A stretch of 64,000 bases of DNA from Caprimulgus europaeus (taxonomy: Eukaryota > Chordata > Aves > Caprimulgiformes > Caprimulgidae). Positions 13,601 through 25,440 of this stretch are shown here, one piece after another. Made by a program: the position numbers and the translations under genes. Where the stretch lies: the NCBI GenBank assembly GCA_907165065.1, contig OU015525.1, positions 48,781,037 through 48,845,036 of the forward strand, in the 5' to 3' direction. The notes beneath the pieces were generated by a model. The model was not told the DNA's origin. It worked only from the letters and a program-made list of their open reading frames with translations, and made no database searches. The first letter of the stretch is position 1. The number at the start of each line of letters is the position of its first letter.

Positions 13601-14013
13601 ACACCTAAATGTTCTCATCATTCTTCAGAACTGTGCTCCACAAGAAAATATTTTTATATAACAAATATTAATGAACCCTTTAATAGAATTTCCCTAGCTC
13701 TCTGCTGCATGTCTCCTTTGGACATGTTGGCTGTTTTTTCTGGTGACTTTGAAAAGACAATGGGAAAACCTTGTTTTATGGACTTCCAATTGAAATATTG
13801 AGAACCAAAAGAAGAACTAAGGGAGATTTTTAGTTGAATCCATTTCATTCACTGAATAATGTTATTTCTGTTTGACTGAAGCTACTCTGTAATGAAGCTG
13901 AGATTCAATGAATGAATTTAACCAAATGATACTGGAAGAAAATAGACAAGTTTTGCACAGGTGTTTCCAAAGGCAAGTGGATTGGCCTCATATCCCCTCT
14001 CTTTCCCCTCCAG
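7666..14013. other. unique sequence, no gene recognised
   Basis: No gene was recognised. Minor items: a possible MIR scrap at about 9090-9130 (GGCACTGCCACAGACCTGCT then CAAGTCAC); a TATA-like CCTATATAAACCC near 9030 without other promoter signs; and a minus-strand open stretch below 13463 that starts at a good-looking splice acceptor but has no good donor. Open frames in this interval are otherwise short and found on both strands. Confidence 0.45.
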
Positions 14014-14288
14014 GGAAGAAGAGCAAACCTTGTGACTGCAGGAACAGCAACTTTTATGAGCAGTTGAATCGGAGAGGGAAACAAGAAGCTGAAACCTGCC
14101 TTCCTACCCCTTTGCAGCTACCTCCTTTCATTGCTGCCCACCAGCCAGGAGGCAGACCTGGGGGGAGCATGACCCCTGGAGCTGGGGCTGAGGCCAGACT
14201 GAGGTGCCCAGGCAGGAGGCTGGGGATGGGCAGCAGAGCTAGCACAGGCAGTCTGCCTCCCCTCCCCTCTGCCCTAATCAGGCACTAA
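14014..14288 (+). other. candidate terminal exon, unidentified
   Basis: A very strong pyrimidine tract (CCCCTCTCTTTCCCCTCCAG) ends at 14013. The frame that follows stays open for about 91 codons to a TAA at 14286. The first part of the translation, KKSKPCDCRNSNFYEQLN, has protein-like composition; the rest is proline- and glycine-rich and less convincing. No consensus donor occurs before the stop, so it would be a last exon. The nearest AATAAA downstream that I noted is at 14978-14983. I do not recognise the product, and no phase-matched upstream exon was found. A pyrimidine tract by chance remains likely. Confidence 0.25.
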
Positions 14289-17200
14289 TCAGGGTTCTTC
14301 TCTATCCAGCTGTTCATTTTAATGAAACTTGTAGGAACTGTATATCTTTGAGACTTCTATTGCTCTTTTCAAGTTTGTCCAGAAAGTCGCTAATGGGTTG
14401 GAAAATTATTAGAGGTGGACTGACAGGCTGACAGACAGCCTGATTGCAGAAACCTTGTTTCCTTCTGAAATTGGGGTGAAAGCAGTGAACTGGTGGGAAA
14501 CCTTGTGCCATCCTCTTTGATATGGACTTTTTTTCTATGTCATTTGGATTCCTTCCCTATTTAATATCCAACTTTTGAGCGCAGACATTTATTACACAGC
14601 TAGATTAGCTGTACATAAATCTGCAACCTATTCAGACTGTCATTCAGCTTTTGGGAAAACATTATCACTGATAAAAAGTGCTGGGTGTTTTTGAGATCTC
14701 TAAGTCAAATTTCTACCAACTTTCAACAGATTTATTTGATTAATCCTTAAAGTGAATGTGGCATCCTCTGTTTCTTACACTGGGTGTTTCTGCTGGAGAG
14801 TTCCTCCAAATCATTATTATTAGTAGTAACTATTCTCATTATTACTGCTATTAAAATGAGGGGAAGAGTGCATTATTTGCCCAAAGGCTTTCCTGCAAAA
14901 GTGGTCTGACTAGTTTTTATGTACCTTTTCCTAAAAGCACCACAAGTGGCAACCTAGAATGTGCCCTCAAATATGGGAATAAAGAGGTTGCATAAAGTAT
15001 AGGCATAATGAAATAATAAATATGAATTTCACACTTGTCTTTCATTCCACTTGATTCATAAGGACAAGAATAATTATCTTCCTCATTTTTGCTGGAGATC
15101 ACTTCAGCTGACTAAAGGAGAACACTTCAGAACAATCAGATTTATCAGGCTTTAATTTAGATGCTGAATAACAGAGATCTTTCCTCCTAACCACTTTTGG
15201 ATATGGTAAAAAGATACTATGAAAAAATAACAAAAACAGCTTCAAATCCTCTGACTAGAAAGAAGTATGTTACCCTCATTTTTTTCAGGTTTATTTTCTG
15301 TCATGCCTCCGACAGTGATACTGGCTCTGCAGTCAGCTACAAACACTCCTGAAAAGTCAAGTCAGACATGATTTAATCTTTAGAACAAAAATCAAGAACC
15401 TTTTGTCCAGCCCACCTTAATAATAGTTTATAGGGATAACTGGTTTTGCATAATTAAAAATAAATAAATAATAATAATAATAAAATTTAAACCCCGTGTT
15501 ATTCCCTCCTGTTTTCAGGTCAATTTTTACTCTGCCTATTGCTAGCTGCCACTATAAATACATAATAAATGCTCAGTACACACAGTCAGTGTTTTTTCCC
15601 CTCTCCCATTCAGCCTTGCTGCTGACTTTGCTTGGCTTCCAGGTTATATTAAGGCTTTTGGCTTTGTGGCTGCAGGGAGAAATCTCAGCACCGATGTTGA
15701 GCTTAGCAAGGGAGGGCTGTGAATAGAGTCAGCCAGAAATACTGACAGTAAGTCAGAGGTGGGCAGCAAGGGACAGAAGAAACAATTGACTACCAGCGAA
15801 GTTGAGGATTAAAAACATATCACTGGAAAAAAAAGGCCAGCAGAATATGAGATTCTCTGAAATGCTCTCTGACTTCAAATCAGAGCCCCAATGAAAACGG
15901 AAATAAAAAAGTTCTGATTTGCTCTGTTTTATATAAAATTCCCTCTTTACTTTTCAGACACAGATCAGGTACGAGGTGTTTCCTTTCCTTCTGTTCTTTA
16001 AAAGCCAAATTAAATCCATGGATGTTTTATAGAGAAAATTGTAAGCTAGGGGGTTTTATAAAAAGATCTATAGAACAAAAGGTTTAGTCTTTTGACAAGG
16101 AGCTAACAGGAGTGCTGCACATACTCTGTTATTGCAGCCTTTCTCTGGCAATAATTTTTACTGACCTCAGCTCCAGTTTTATGCTCATTACTCAGGCAAA
16201 CAGCTCATTGTTTTCACTGGCAGCTTTGCCCAAGTATGAAATTCAAGAGGAAGCTTTGAAACTGCAAAAACACTGTAGAAATTCTTAACTGTTGGATTGA
16301 TTTAAAGTGAAAGCTGAGTAGCGATTCTGCAAGGTGTCTGAGAGCCCGAGACAGCAAAGACCTCCGTAGCCAGACACCCTCTTGCCGCCCTAAACGTCCC
16401 CAGTTCTGACCTAGATGTCCTACCTAAAATGCTAGGGGATGCTTGTGACATTAAGAGCTCCATGTTAAATGAATTTGCAACACAGTTACAGGCTGCACAC
16501 AGGTGAAATCTGCAATAAATGAGTACCATTGCATTTTTAAATGTAAAACAATGTGTTGGGGCATAAGTGATTTGCATCTGCAAAGATGTGTCTGGCATAG
16601 AAAATGAATTTAGTAAAGGATTGCTCAACAGTTCCTCTTCAGTTCAAGGACCTGTCAGAGAGGAAAGGGCCAGGGCCATGGTGTGCTCCAGAGCTGTAAC
16701 CCCTGGGTGAACAACCTTCCCAGGATATACCGATTTTGCAAGTTGTTAAGGAGCAGCTGTTGGCAGAGATAGATCTCGCTTAGCTGGTGCATGTGTTAGC
16801 CCTTCTAAAGAAAAAAATGGTTCTGGAGGGAGAGAGCCAGAGCTGTAGGGAGGCCTGAAGACCCACTGAGCATTCTCCAGATGGCACAGGCTGTGGGGAA
16901 AGGGCCACGTCAGGAGAAGACCTCAAGGGAAGGATGGGAAACTGGAAGAACTTTTAGAGGACATTGTAGTAGGAAAGGGAAGCTGAAACAGCAGAAGAGA
17001 CACCACTATTTTAATGTCTATTCTATTTTATTTGGCTGAATCAAGAATTTCATCACTGATCAGGCTTATGCATGAAACTATAAAGTGTGTCACTGCTGCT
17101 TGGTTGTACAGGGGTCACCTCGGTGTATCCATGCATTGAACCAGGGATCACAGAAAGCACAGGCACGCCAGGCACAGGGGCTCAGGCTGGTCCTGAGGCA

Positions 17201-20200
17201 TTATTAGGTCTATTTGTGGGGTGGAACTCAGTGCCCCATGGCTGCCCAAAAAGCAGGAGCTGTAGAAGTAAGACCAAGCCTGGAGCTTGCGGTCACACAC
17301 CTTCTCTAGTGATGCCACAGCTGTTAGGTGACAGGATAGGTCACCTTTTTGCTTGCTTTCAGCTTTGTGTGTTTCGCATCAGAGATTGCCTGTCCCATCT
17401 GGGGCTCCCAGAACTTTCAGGGTAGTGCAGAGGAAGACTGGCAGGGAGATGGGCTGACAGAAAACCTGGTGCTTTTGAGAAACTTGCCCAGTTCTACCAG
17501 GGAAATTTGACAAAAACATTGTGTTCTGCACGAGTGTGTCAAGGTCATAGAAGTGGTAGGTGAAGGGAGAGTACATCCACATTTCTGAATAGTTTTACTC
17601 AAGAGCAAGGAGTAAGACCTGCCCCAAGTGACCCGGCCCATCTCTTCAATTGCAACAGCTTCTTTTATTTCCAGCAGCTTTCCATGCACGCCAATAACAG
17701 CAGCACGTACCTACAGATGCTGATTTAAGGAGCTATATTATAAAATCCTTTAGACAAGGGACATGCTTTTCTTTGTCCTGCAGATGCTATACTTCCATAT
17801 GATTCATGGGTTCATTTGCAACGCGTTGTGTGAGGGATCTGCCGTGGCACTGGGACTTCCCACTACCCAGCTCCACACGACTTGTTTAGCTCTGTGTGTC
17901 CTTTAGGGTAATGCAGAGAAGGGTGTGAGTGGGCTGAGGGAACCAGCTCTGGGAGCTGTACTAAACCAGCTAATCCTGACCAACACATCAGGTTTGGGCA
18001 TGGGGCACAGAGCAATACGCCTCCTCCATGGTCTGGGCACGGGGACTGACCTTTAACACTCAGATGTGCAGAGGATGAGAAGACAGCTGATGTGTACAGG
18101 GATAGTAGCTGCAGGTAGGTACTTAACTTCTGTAGCTATTGTAAATATACTTATTTTCTCATATTTTAAATTGTTTTTAGGGAAAAAAATGATAGCAATT
18201 TTAAAAAAGGCCACAAATACTCTTTCCTGTGGTGACTGAACCCATACTTGCTTTTACAGCTTTCCTGTCTGCTGAGCTTGCCATCAAGCCAAAGAAGCCA
18301 CTAAGTGCTGCCAGCTGCAGTGGCAGGTTAAATGATTTGGGGTATACCATCTCAAAAAAGCTATCGGTTGCCCTAAGTAGGACAGTGACTTCCTATTTCC
18401 TCCTAGGGCAATTTTTTTAAATTACTGGTGACTGCTGCTTTTTATTCCATAATAATATTTTTATAAGCTGCTGGATCACTAAGAAGGATGAAGAAACCTG
18501 CAAAACGTGTGTTTAAGATGGCCAACAGCACCGTCTTCTACAAAACTACTTAAAAGTTTGTGCTGTTTGTTTGTTCTTTCTGTCCTTCCTAGACATCAAT
18601 TTTCTCCCACAAGCTCTTGATTTTATTTTCTGTAAGCTTTGATGTACTTTTGCAAGCTCCTACCACTGCTTCTTAGACCTTAGATTCTTAACTAAAGCCA
18701 TTTATTGATATACTACATCTCTCAGTGAAGTAGTGCATCAATAAATTAAAGATTAGTTCAGTGTGTCAGCTCTCCCAGAGCATTCTGGGAAATGTTTGCC
18801 ACTTTGGATGACTGTGGAGGCCACGCAACATCCCCGCACAGGAAAGATAACCCTGGAAGATTTAAGCTTTTTCTCCATAACATCTCCTCCTGCTAAATAT
18901 TTTTTGAAAGTCACCTTTTAAACTAATTAATGGATTCTGCTTCCTACTAAACAAAGAGGTGGAAGTAAGATTATATACTATAAAGAAAGAGGCCCAAACC
19001 AATTTTCAGCTGTTTCTTACTGCAATTCTCTTTTCATGCTCTCTGATCTGATTTTATGCAGGCTATTCGCAGTGATAAGCAGTGTTGTCCTGTATTTAGA
19101 TGCATCACGTTCCCTGTGTGACTCAGGCTCCCGTTGCACTTACGACAAATGTGACTGCAAACTTTCATTGTATCTAATTGTTTGCAATGACATGGACTGA
19201 GCTGCATTGCTGCTGAAGAGGATGCCATCAGACTTATCCTAACCATTCATGTGAGCTACTTAAATGGTTTTTATTGCTATTTTTACACTGGCACTCCTGC
19301 ATTTCTCAGTGTTTAGTTCAGGATTTCGTACTATTTACTTGCTACATTTTGTGCCTTGACCTTGCAATTGATTTCTAGGATTTTATTTCTGACAAAATTG
19401 CAAAATGGGAGCAAAAAATTAGAGTTCAAAGCCAGTATTCTCATTCCTACACAGATGCTTTATGTACAAATGTTCTGATGGCCAAACATAACTCATTAAT
19501 TTGATTTTGGAGATGCAGGGTAGCCTGCACTAGTGCATATGAAATCTTCCGTTTTGGTGCCTTGTTGAAGCCTTGGCTTCAGTTCTTCCATTATGAAAAT
19601 GCTTCGATCCCTCCATCATGAAAATGGCACCTTGTTGGTTCTTCAAATACACATCCACTTTTTTCTGTGTCCCTGGATGAAGATGGGCAAGGCATGGCAA
19701 ACTAGAAGTGTTTCGGGCACACAAGAAGCCCTGGTTAGAAGGCAAATGGTGGCAAACTGGTCCCTCTGGTATTTTGAATTGGTTGCTTGGGGAATATGAC
19801 TTTTTCTCTATTTAATGCTTGTTGGTGAGACAATCCAGACTTCTGCTGAGGCTGCACTAGGATGGTATTTGGAAATCACTATGAGGGACCAGGTCTTAGC
19901 TGTGTGAAGTGTTATTATAAGAGAGTGTTTGTGATTTGGGGGAAGGTCTTTGCAAGTTGTTCACTTCTACTATTCTCTATTGGTGCTGAGTGAGGGAGCA
20001 GTCACTGAAGTCTCTTGACTGGGTACAGGGAAACATTTGAAATGGGAGAATAATGAATGATACATAGCAGACAGGCCTTGTAATGAATATTTTGTTGTGC
20101 ACAGACACCCACGTTAACATATGAATGCGGCCATTTGTATGAAGAGCAGTTCTTCTCCAAACCTTCACAGGGAACGAAATCCTGTTTGCACAAAGGTTCG

Positions 20201-20579
20201 TGAATAATGAATATGAACAGGGACATGAAGAGGGCACTTAGATACCATGGTGATGGGTATAGGATAATAGTACATACATAGCCAGATGGCTTTACACAGC
20301 CAACTGGAACTGAAACGAATGAATGATTCCTGATAAACCCAACCCGAGTGCTTAACCCAGACTATACAAGAGATAACCTGTAAGGTCATCTCAGAAAAAA
20401 ATTGGTATTTAAATATTTTGTGTCAAAATCCTTAACAGAAATATATCACTCTGGCTTGGAGACTTCGGGAGCTGTACATCTTGGTGAAACTTTGCACTGT
20501 AAGGGGTTATTATTATCTGTATTACCGCTAAGATGCAAGCTGATGGTGGCCAGAGTGCCTGGGAGGACAGACGCCCTAC
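14289..20579. other. unique sequence, no gene recognised
   Basis: AT-leaning single-copy sequence. It includes an (AAT)n/(AAATA)n tract at 15456-15484. Around 19555-19645 a short local duplication is visible: GGTGCCTTGTTG and GGCACCTTGTTG, and TTCCATTATGAAAATG and CTCCATCATGAAAATG. The open frames (for example 17087-17425, 112 codons) have no family resemblance that I can see. Confidence 0.45.
15456..15484. repeat. (AAT)n / (AAATA)n microsatellite
   Basis: A run of AAAAATAAATAAATAATAAT type followed by further AAT units. It is simple sequence in AT-rich surroundings. Confidence 0.85.
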
Positions 20580-20806
20580 AATTAGAATCATGGAATCATT
20601 TTGGTTGGAGAAGACCTTTAAGATTATCAAGTCCAACCACTAACCTAGCAATGACAAGTCCACCTCTAAACCATGTCCCTAAGCAGCACATCTACACATC
20701 TTTTAAATACCTCCGGGGATGCTGACTAGACCATTTCACTGGGCAGCCTGTTCCAATGCTTGACAAACCTTCGAGTGAAAAAAAAATTCCTAATATCCTA
20801 GTTATC
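20580..20806 (-). mobile_element. CR1 LINE 3' end, reverse orientation
   Basis: This is the reverse complement of a typical avian CR1 tail. It starts with AGAATCATGGAATCATTTTG, followed by GGTTGGAGAAGACCTTTAAG and a section reading CAAGTCCAACCACTAACCTAGC. Then come ACCATGTCCCTAAGCAGCAC and a conserved GGGCAGCCTGTTCCAATGCT block, and finally AAAAAAAATTCCTAATATCC. Order and spacing agree with the CR1 3' untranslated region. Only the last 230 bases are present, the usual result of 5' truncation during target-primed reverse transcription. A plus-strand open frame across it is a by-product. Confidence 0.93.
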
Positions 20807-23800
20807 TTGTAGATAATATTCATCTGGTTGAAAATCCTCTGAGCTAAATTTCTCAGCTAGAAATTAGTATACTCGCATTGAGAGTATCCTAAGATAATAT
20901 GGGCTAAGTCTCCAGGGAGATGTTCTTGGTATGGCCTGAATGTCATCCCAAGAAATGAGTGAAAACCCCTATATGTGACCCCAGCATAACGTGCTGTACA
21001 AGAAAAGTATCTGGGTACTGTTAATATCTGTCTCTCAGAGAATTACACACACGAGCCCTGGTGTTTAACTCCACAATGTTTCCCAATAAATCCTACAAAG
21101 ACAGTACTTTGTCCAGTGTTTCAGCAAAGCTGGGGCACAGAAAAGATGAACAGTAGTGGTCACACGCAGTGCTAACTTCTCTGCCACTGTACAACTGTTT
21201 GCCGTAGACATTTATGGATGTATTTGCACTCCTAGTTGCAGAAGTTGGATATAGGCACTTTTAGCTGAGGCTTTGGACATTTATCCAAAAGGATACTTCT
21301 GCTGTCAAGTTAAATACATGGTAGTTACCAGTTATTAGGAACCTTCCCATATACACTCCATTGGTGAGCTTTTGTTAAAGTGTAAAATGTAGAATGTCAA
21401 GCAACTGTCTCTGACTGACACTTGGGAAACTGAGCTGCTGCTGATTAGTAGCCCATTTACAATTAAAATCTGGCCTCCTTTTCTAATTTTTGTTGATGTG
21501 CTGTTGGTCTGTGGACTCCTAGTAGACAACCTGGATTTTTAAATAGACCTTGCTTTGACTTCCGATTACCATACAATTAAAAATTCGTAAAATGCTGCCT
21601 TTTAATTTCACTGCTTGTATTCATTTTTCTGTGTACTGTTAATTTGCTGTCCTGGCATGTCTCTCGTAGACTCTGGTTTACTACATCAGACATCTGTATT
21701 TCTATTTAAGACACAGAAGTAGCTAGTCTATATATCTATATTGGATCTATTCTTGCTACTGAACAAAGGAAAGCTCTACATAGCTCCACAAGCTACGCCT
21801 CCCCTTAATCCACTGCATTCACTTGGAAATACCATGCTGTGATTTAATCACGGTGGTTTTGAGGCATAAACCCCCAGCTGTGGGTGTGTGTGCCAAAGGG
21901 CCCATGGTCACCAGCTGGGCCATCACACACACTGGGCTGTGCCTGCATGCGTGAAGCCATGCAGATATTTCAGTACGCAGTGTGCAGCTCGACTGTCCCT
22001 TTCAGCATCTCTGGGAACAAAAGATTTAAAAATGCTCATAAACCCAGTTATCTTTTCCTCCAGGAAGTGCAACAAGAAGGAAAATGGTCCATTGCATTGG
22101 AAGCCAGTAAATTTTTCAGGACTTACTCTTATAAGATGCTGTCCCCTCATATTTTCTCCTCTTTTAATAACCACAAGACTCTGAAAAGGGCTGCGGTCCC
22201 AGGAAGGATGTGGGGACACGGTCTTAAGTCAGGAGGCAGGGCTCAGAGCCACTCTACTGCCAATGCCTGCCCAGCAGCACCCTGTCTCTGCAAGGGAGAT
22301 GGCTCCGTTCAGGGCTCCTGTGGGGTTGACACCACCAGTACAGTTTGGGGACAGATGTCTGGTAGAAAAAAAATGGAGCAGGACACTGGAGAGTTTTACA
22401 ATAGTGCTTCCTCATTTTGAGAAGAGAATTATATAAAGTTGTTGCCTGCCACCACCCAGCTTTGCACTAAATGACCCAAGGGGTCCCTTCAGCCTTGTAT
22501 TTCCATGAGCTGCAGGAATAGTCAAAAACCACTGTGGAGAGTGTTCCACTTCTCATTCATTTGGGTTTGTTTATTACTGTATTTTCCCAGGTTGATGCTA
22601 TGTTACTTTTTTCCTAACACCACTCTTGCTTCATACAAATACTCAGAGCTTTCAAGAAGAGAAGTATTACCTATTAGTGTGCCCAGGAAAGGTATTTAGT
22701 AATCCTAGGTGCTTAAACTGGTAATTTAACTGGTATTTAATGGGTGGAAGCTTAGACTGGTAATGTTTGTTTATTTTACAAGACTTCCCCAGTAAACCTA
22801 TCCTTCTTGCTGCTGCTAATCCCTGGCAGAAGGGATATGGGAAGATTACAAAAGCTGCCAGTAATTTTCAGGACCAAAAATTCAGTCTCCTGGTACTTCC
22901 TTGATCTCTTCATTTCTTTGTTCCAGCAAAAGGCCCTTGGTAGCCAGAAGGACACTGATTCCTGAAAGGAATTTCAAAAAGTGCATAAAGTTGGTATCTG
23001 CTTAGAAGTAATACAAAACAGGAGCATCTGCCAGAGACAGGAGCATGTTGCTGGCTTAGTAAAACAGCAGGGGAACCTGCTGTTGACCAGATTTGTCCAT
23101 ATCAGTGCAGGTGTCTCTGCAGTTAATAAGAATTACTATTTACACTTGTTTTCAGAGATTTGGAGACATGGGGATAATACAGATAGCCTGTAAGTCATAA
23201 AGAACAAGTAGATATGACACATGTTCCCATTAATGTATAGTGTTACTCCTTGGAGTTTGTAATATTGAGACATTACAAAGTATGGTATGAAATACAGATG
23301 GCTCTAGATCTTGACTATACTTGTTTAATTAAAGCAGAATATATTCTGAGACAGATTTTTATCCTAAATTCAAGAAGGGAAAAAGGATGAGCAAAGTTAT
23401 ATGTAAGCTGAACACATTCAGAATTACCAAGACATGGCAGCTGGACGTAAGTGGGATTTGCCGTTTACCTCCAGGAAAAAAAAAAAAAAAAAAAAAAAAA
23501 AGACTGTTTAAGCATAAGCAATCATCTTCCTTCTCATCCTTCCATCTTCCTTCCTCCTTTCCATCAGAAAATGTGTTCTGATCAGTCAACAGATGCTTTA
23601 CAGACACTTTTCAGTTGGTGTAAATGAGTCTCTCCATGCATGTCAGCACCAAAGAGGCAGATCCAGCTTCCCAGACATGCTGGCTCTGAAGGGAGAAACC
23701 AGAGTGAGGGACTGGGATGGAGGAAGGGCAACCACTCAGAAGTGGGGCTTATTGGTCTTGCTACTACTTGGAGCTCAGAGGAGTCAGGCAACAGCTACAG

Positions 23801-25387
23801 GCTGTAGGACAGGCTATTTTGCCCTTTTTTCCTCTCAACAGCAGTAGCTTCATCCTGTATGTCCTCACCGACCTGGCTTCTAGCACAGGCAAATTAGCCA
23901 TGTGGCAGTGGCTGGTTTGATGCCTCCAGTGCTGCTTTTTGAGTCAAGACTTGTTTCAGACTCAATACCAATAGTCAGTCCCGCAAAAGACTCATGGCAG
24001 CTGTGCAAAAAGCAATGCCTGGTTGCATGGAAGGACTGTTGCAAAGCCGTGTGACTATTTGTAATTAAATGGAAGGAATTTTACTATGTGCGACTCCTCG
24101 CTGAGTAACGCAACAGGTCATGAAGGTCAAAAGTGCCTCCTCCCTCAGTCTGGACATGCACTTCCTCATCCAGCTCTAAAACACAGATCTTACTCTGTAG
24201 ATTAAATCTTATCCTATCACCAAACACACGTGGACGCTAACTAACTGCTGGGTAGACTGCTCGGCTAGCTTTTGCCCTAGCAGTACAGAGGCTACCCTAA
24301 CACGTATGGTAAGAAACTGCCTTTGGTTCTGGAATCTCAATGACCATTCACCACAGGATCTGTCACCTGATGGGGGATCTTGATCACCTGTTGGCTCCTT
24401 CTGGGCTAGCCTGGGGGAATGGAAAAGGGGGAAATGGGAAAAAAGACTGATTCATCCTTAGTGGCTTGTTGTCCAAGATCAAGGTGGCAAGAGGGAGGGG
24501 GAATGAGGAAAAGCAGGACCAGGGAAGGTGAATTTTGCACAGATGGACCAAACTAGAAATGGGTCTGGGTGGCATTGTGAACATGAAGATTTTTACAGTT
24601 AATGCACCTTCTGACTTGGGAAACTACTTAAAAAAACAATAAATGTGTAGAACATGTGAGCACATGCCTGTGTGGAAGTGGAAGGGTCAAGAGGGAAGCC
24701 TGAAGTACTTGGTTCCTTTTGGATATTTACTGCTTCAAAATGCTGGAAAGGGACAATATCTTTCATACTTGATTTTTGCTGAAGTACAAAGCAAATCCTC
24801 TCTGCATTAAAGAGTGAAGAGCATTCTTGAGAGTAAGGACCCTTAAAGACTCTCGTGTTTTGTTTTGTTTTTTTCCTTCTGGGCAATGAATGACTAGTCC
24901 CTTGACACCACTAACTGTTTATGTAGAAAAGCTAATTTCACTTCTGCCAATAAAGTTCTCTTGCCAGTCTGAGTTTCTCATTAAAATTAATATTCTTATT
25001 GTATGTCCCTGTCTTTTCCCTTGCTGAGAGAGAAGCTAATAATCTTTCATTCAGGGCCAAATTCCCACCTCTTGCCCATCCCAAAGCAGAGGAGGGGGAG
25101 AAGGTAATTGCATATGGAAAGGCACATTGGCAGGAACACAGTCCTTTGGAGATGTGCTTCATTTCATGGTAAAGAGAAGTATTTCAGTGGATGTATCTTT
25201 CAGTCAGGCTGTTGGAGACCTTGGTTCACTTCTCTACTGGAAAAAGATTCAAGCTTACATCTCATGGGGGAATACCATAACTAACAGGCCAGGGACTGTG
25301 GGGGATTGTTCCCAGTTTCTCTCCAGTGAAGCAGCTCTATTTTGTAAGAGAGAATTAAGTAGCCAGGGAGAACAAGTGCGGAGGCAT
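20807..25387. other. unique sequence, no convincing gene
   Basis: The largest item is a 178-codon plus-strand open frame at 21884-22420. Inside it, CTTTTCCTCCAG at 22063 makes a good splice-acceptor-like site followed by GAAGTGCAACAAGAAGG. Its length is unusual for this window, but the translation matches no family I know and no good donor follows. A 26-base A run lies at 23476-23501, followed by a pyrimidine-rich patch. Confidence 0.4.
23476..23501. repeat. poly(A) run of 26
   Basis: An uninterrupted run of 26 A. No polyadenylation signal lies just upstream, and I saw no retroposed sequence or target-site duplication that would make it a retrocopy tail. Confidence 0.9.
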
Positions 25388-25440
25388 GGCGAGGGGATTA
25401 GGGCACTCAGCTGGGATGTTTCTATTCCTGCTCTACTTAA
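25388..25440 (+). mobile_element. possible tRNA-derived SINE head
   Basis: TTAGGGCACTCAGCTGGGAT followed by GT, then a gap and TTCCTGCTCTA, resembles the tRNA-like head of amniote CORE-SINEs. In those, A-box-like GGTTAGGGCACTCACCTGGGAT is followed by a section ending in TTCAATTCCCTGCTCTGCC. The match is short (about 22 good bases plus the following CCTGCTCTA), so the family call is tentative and the ends are not defined. Confidence 0.35.

Noticed and set aside
20402..20725. 107-codon plus-strand open frame
   Set aside because: Most of it is the antisense of the CR1 3' end at 20580-20806.
23476..23501. Poly(A) run as a retrocopy tail
   Set aside because: No polyadenylation signal upstream, no flanking duplications and no recognisable source sequence.
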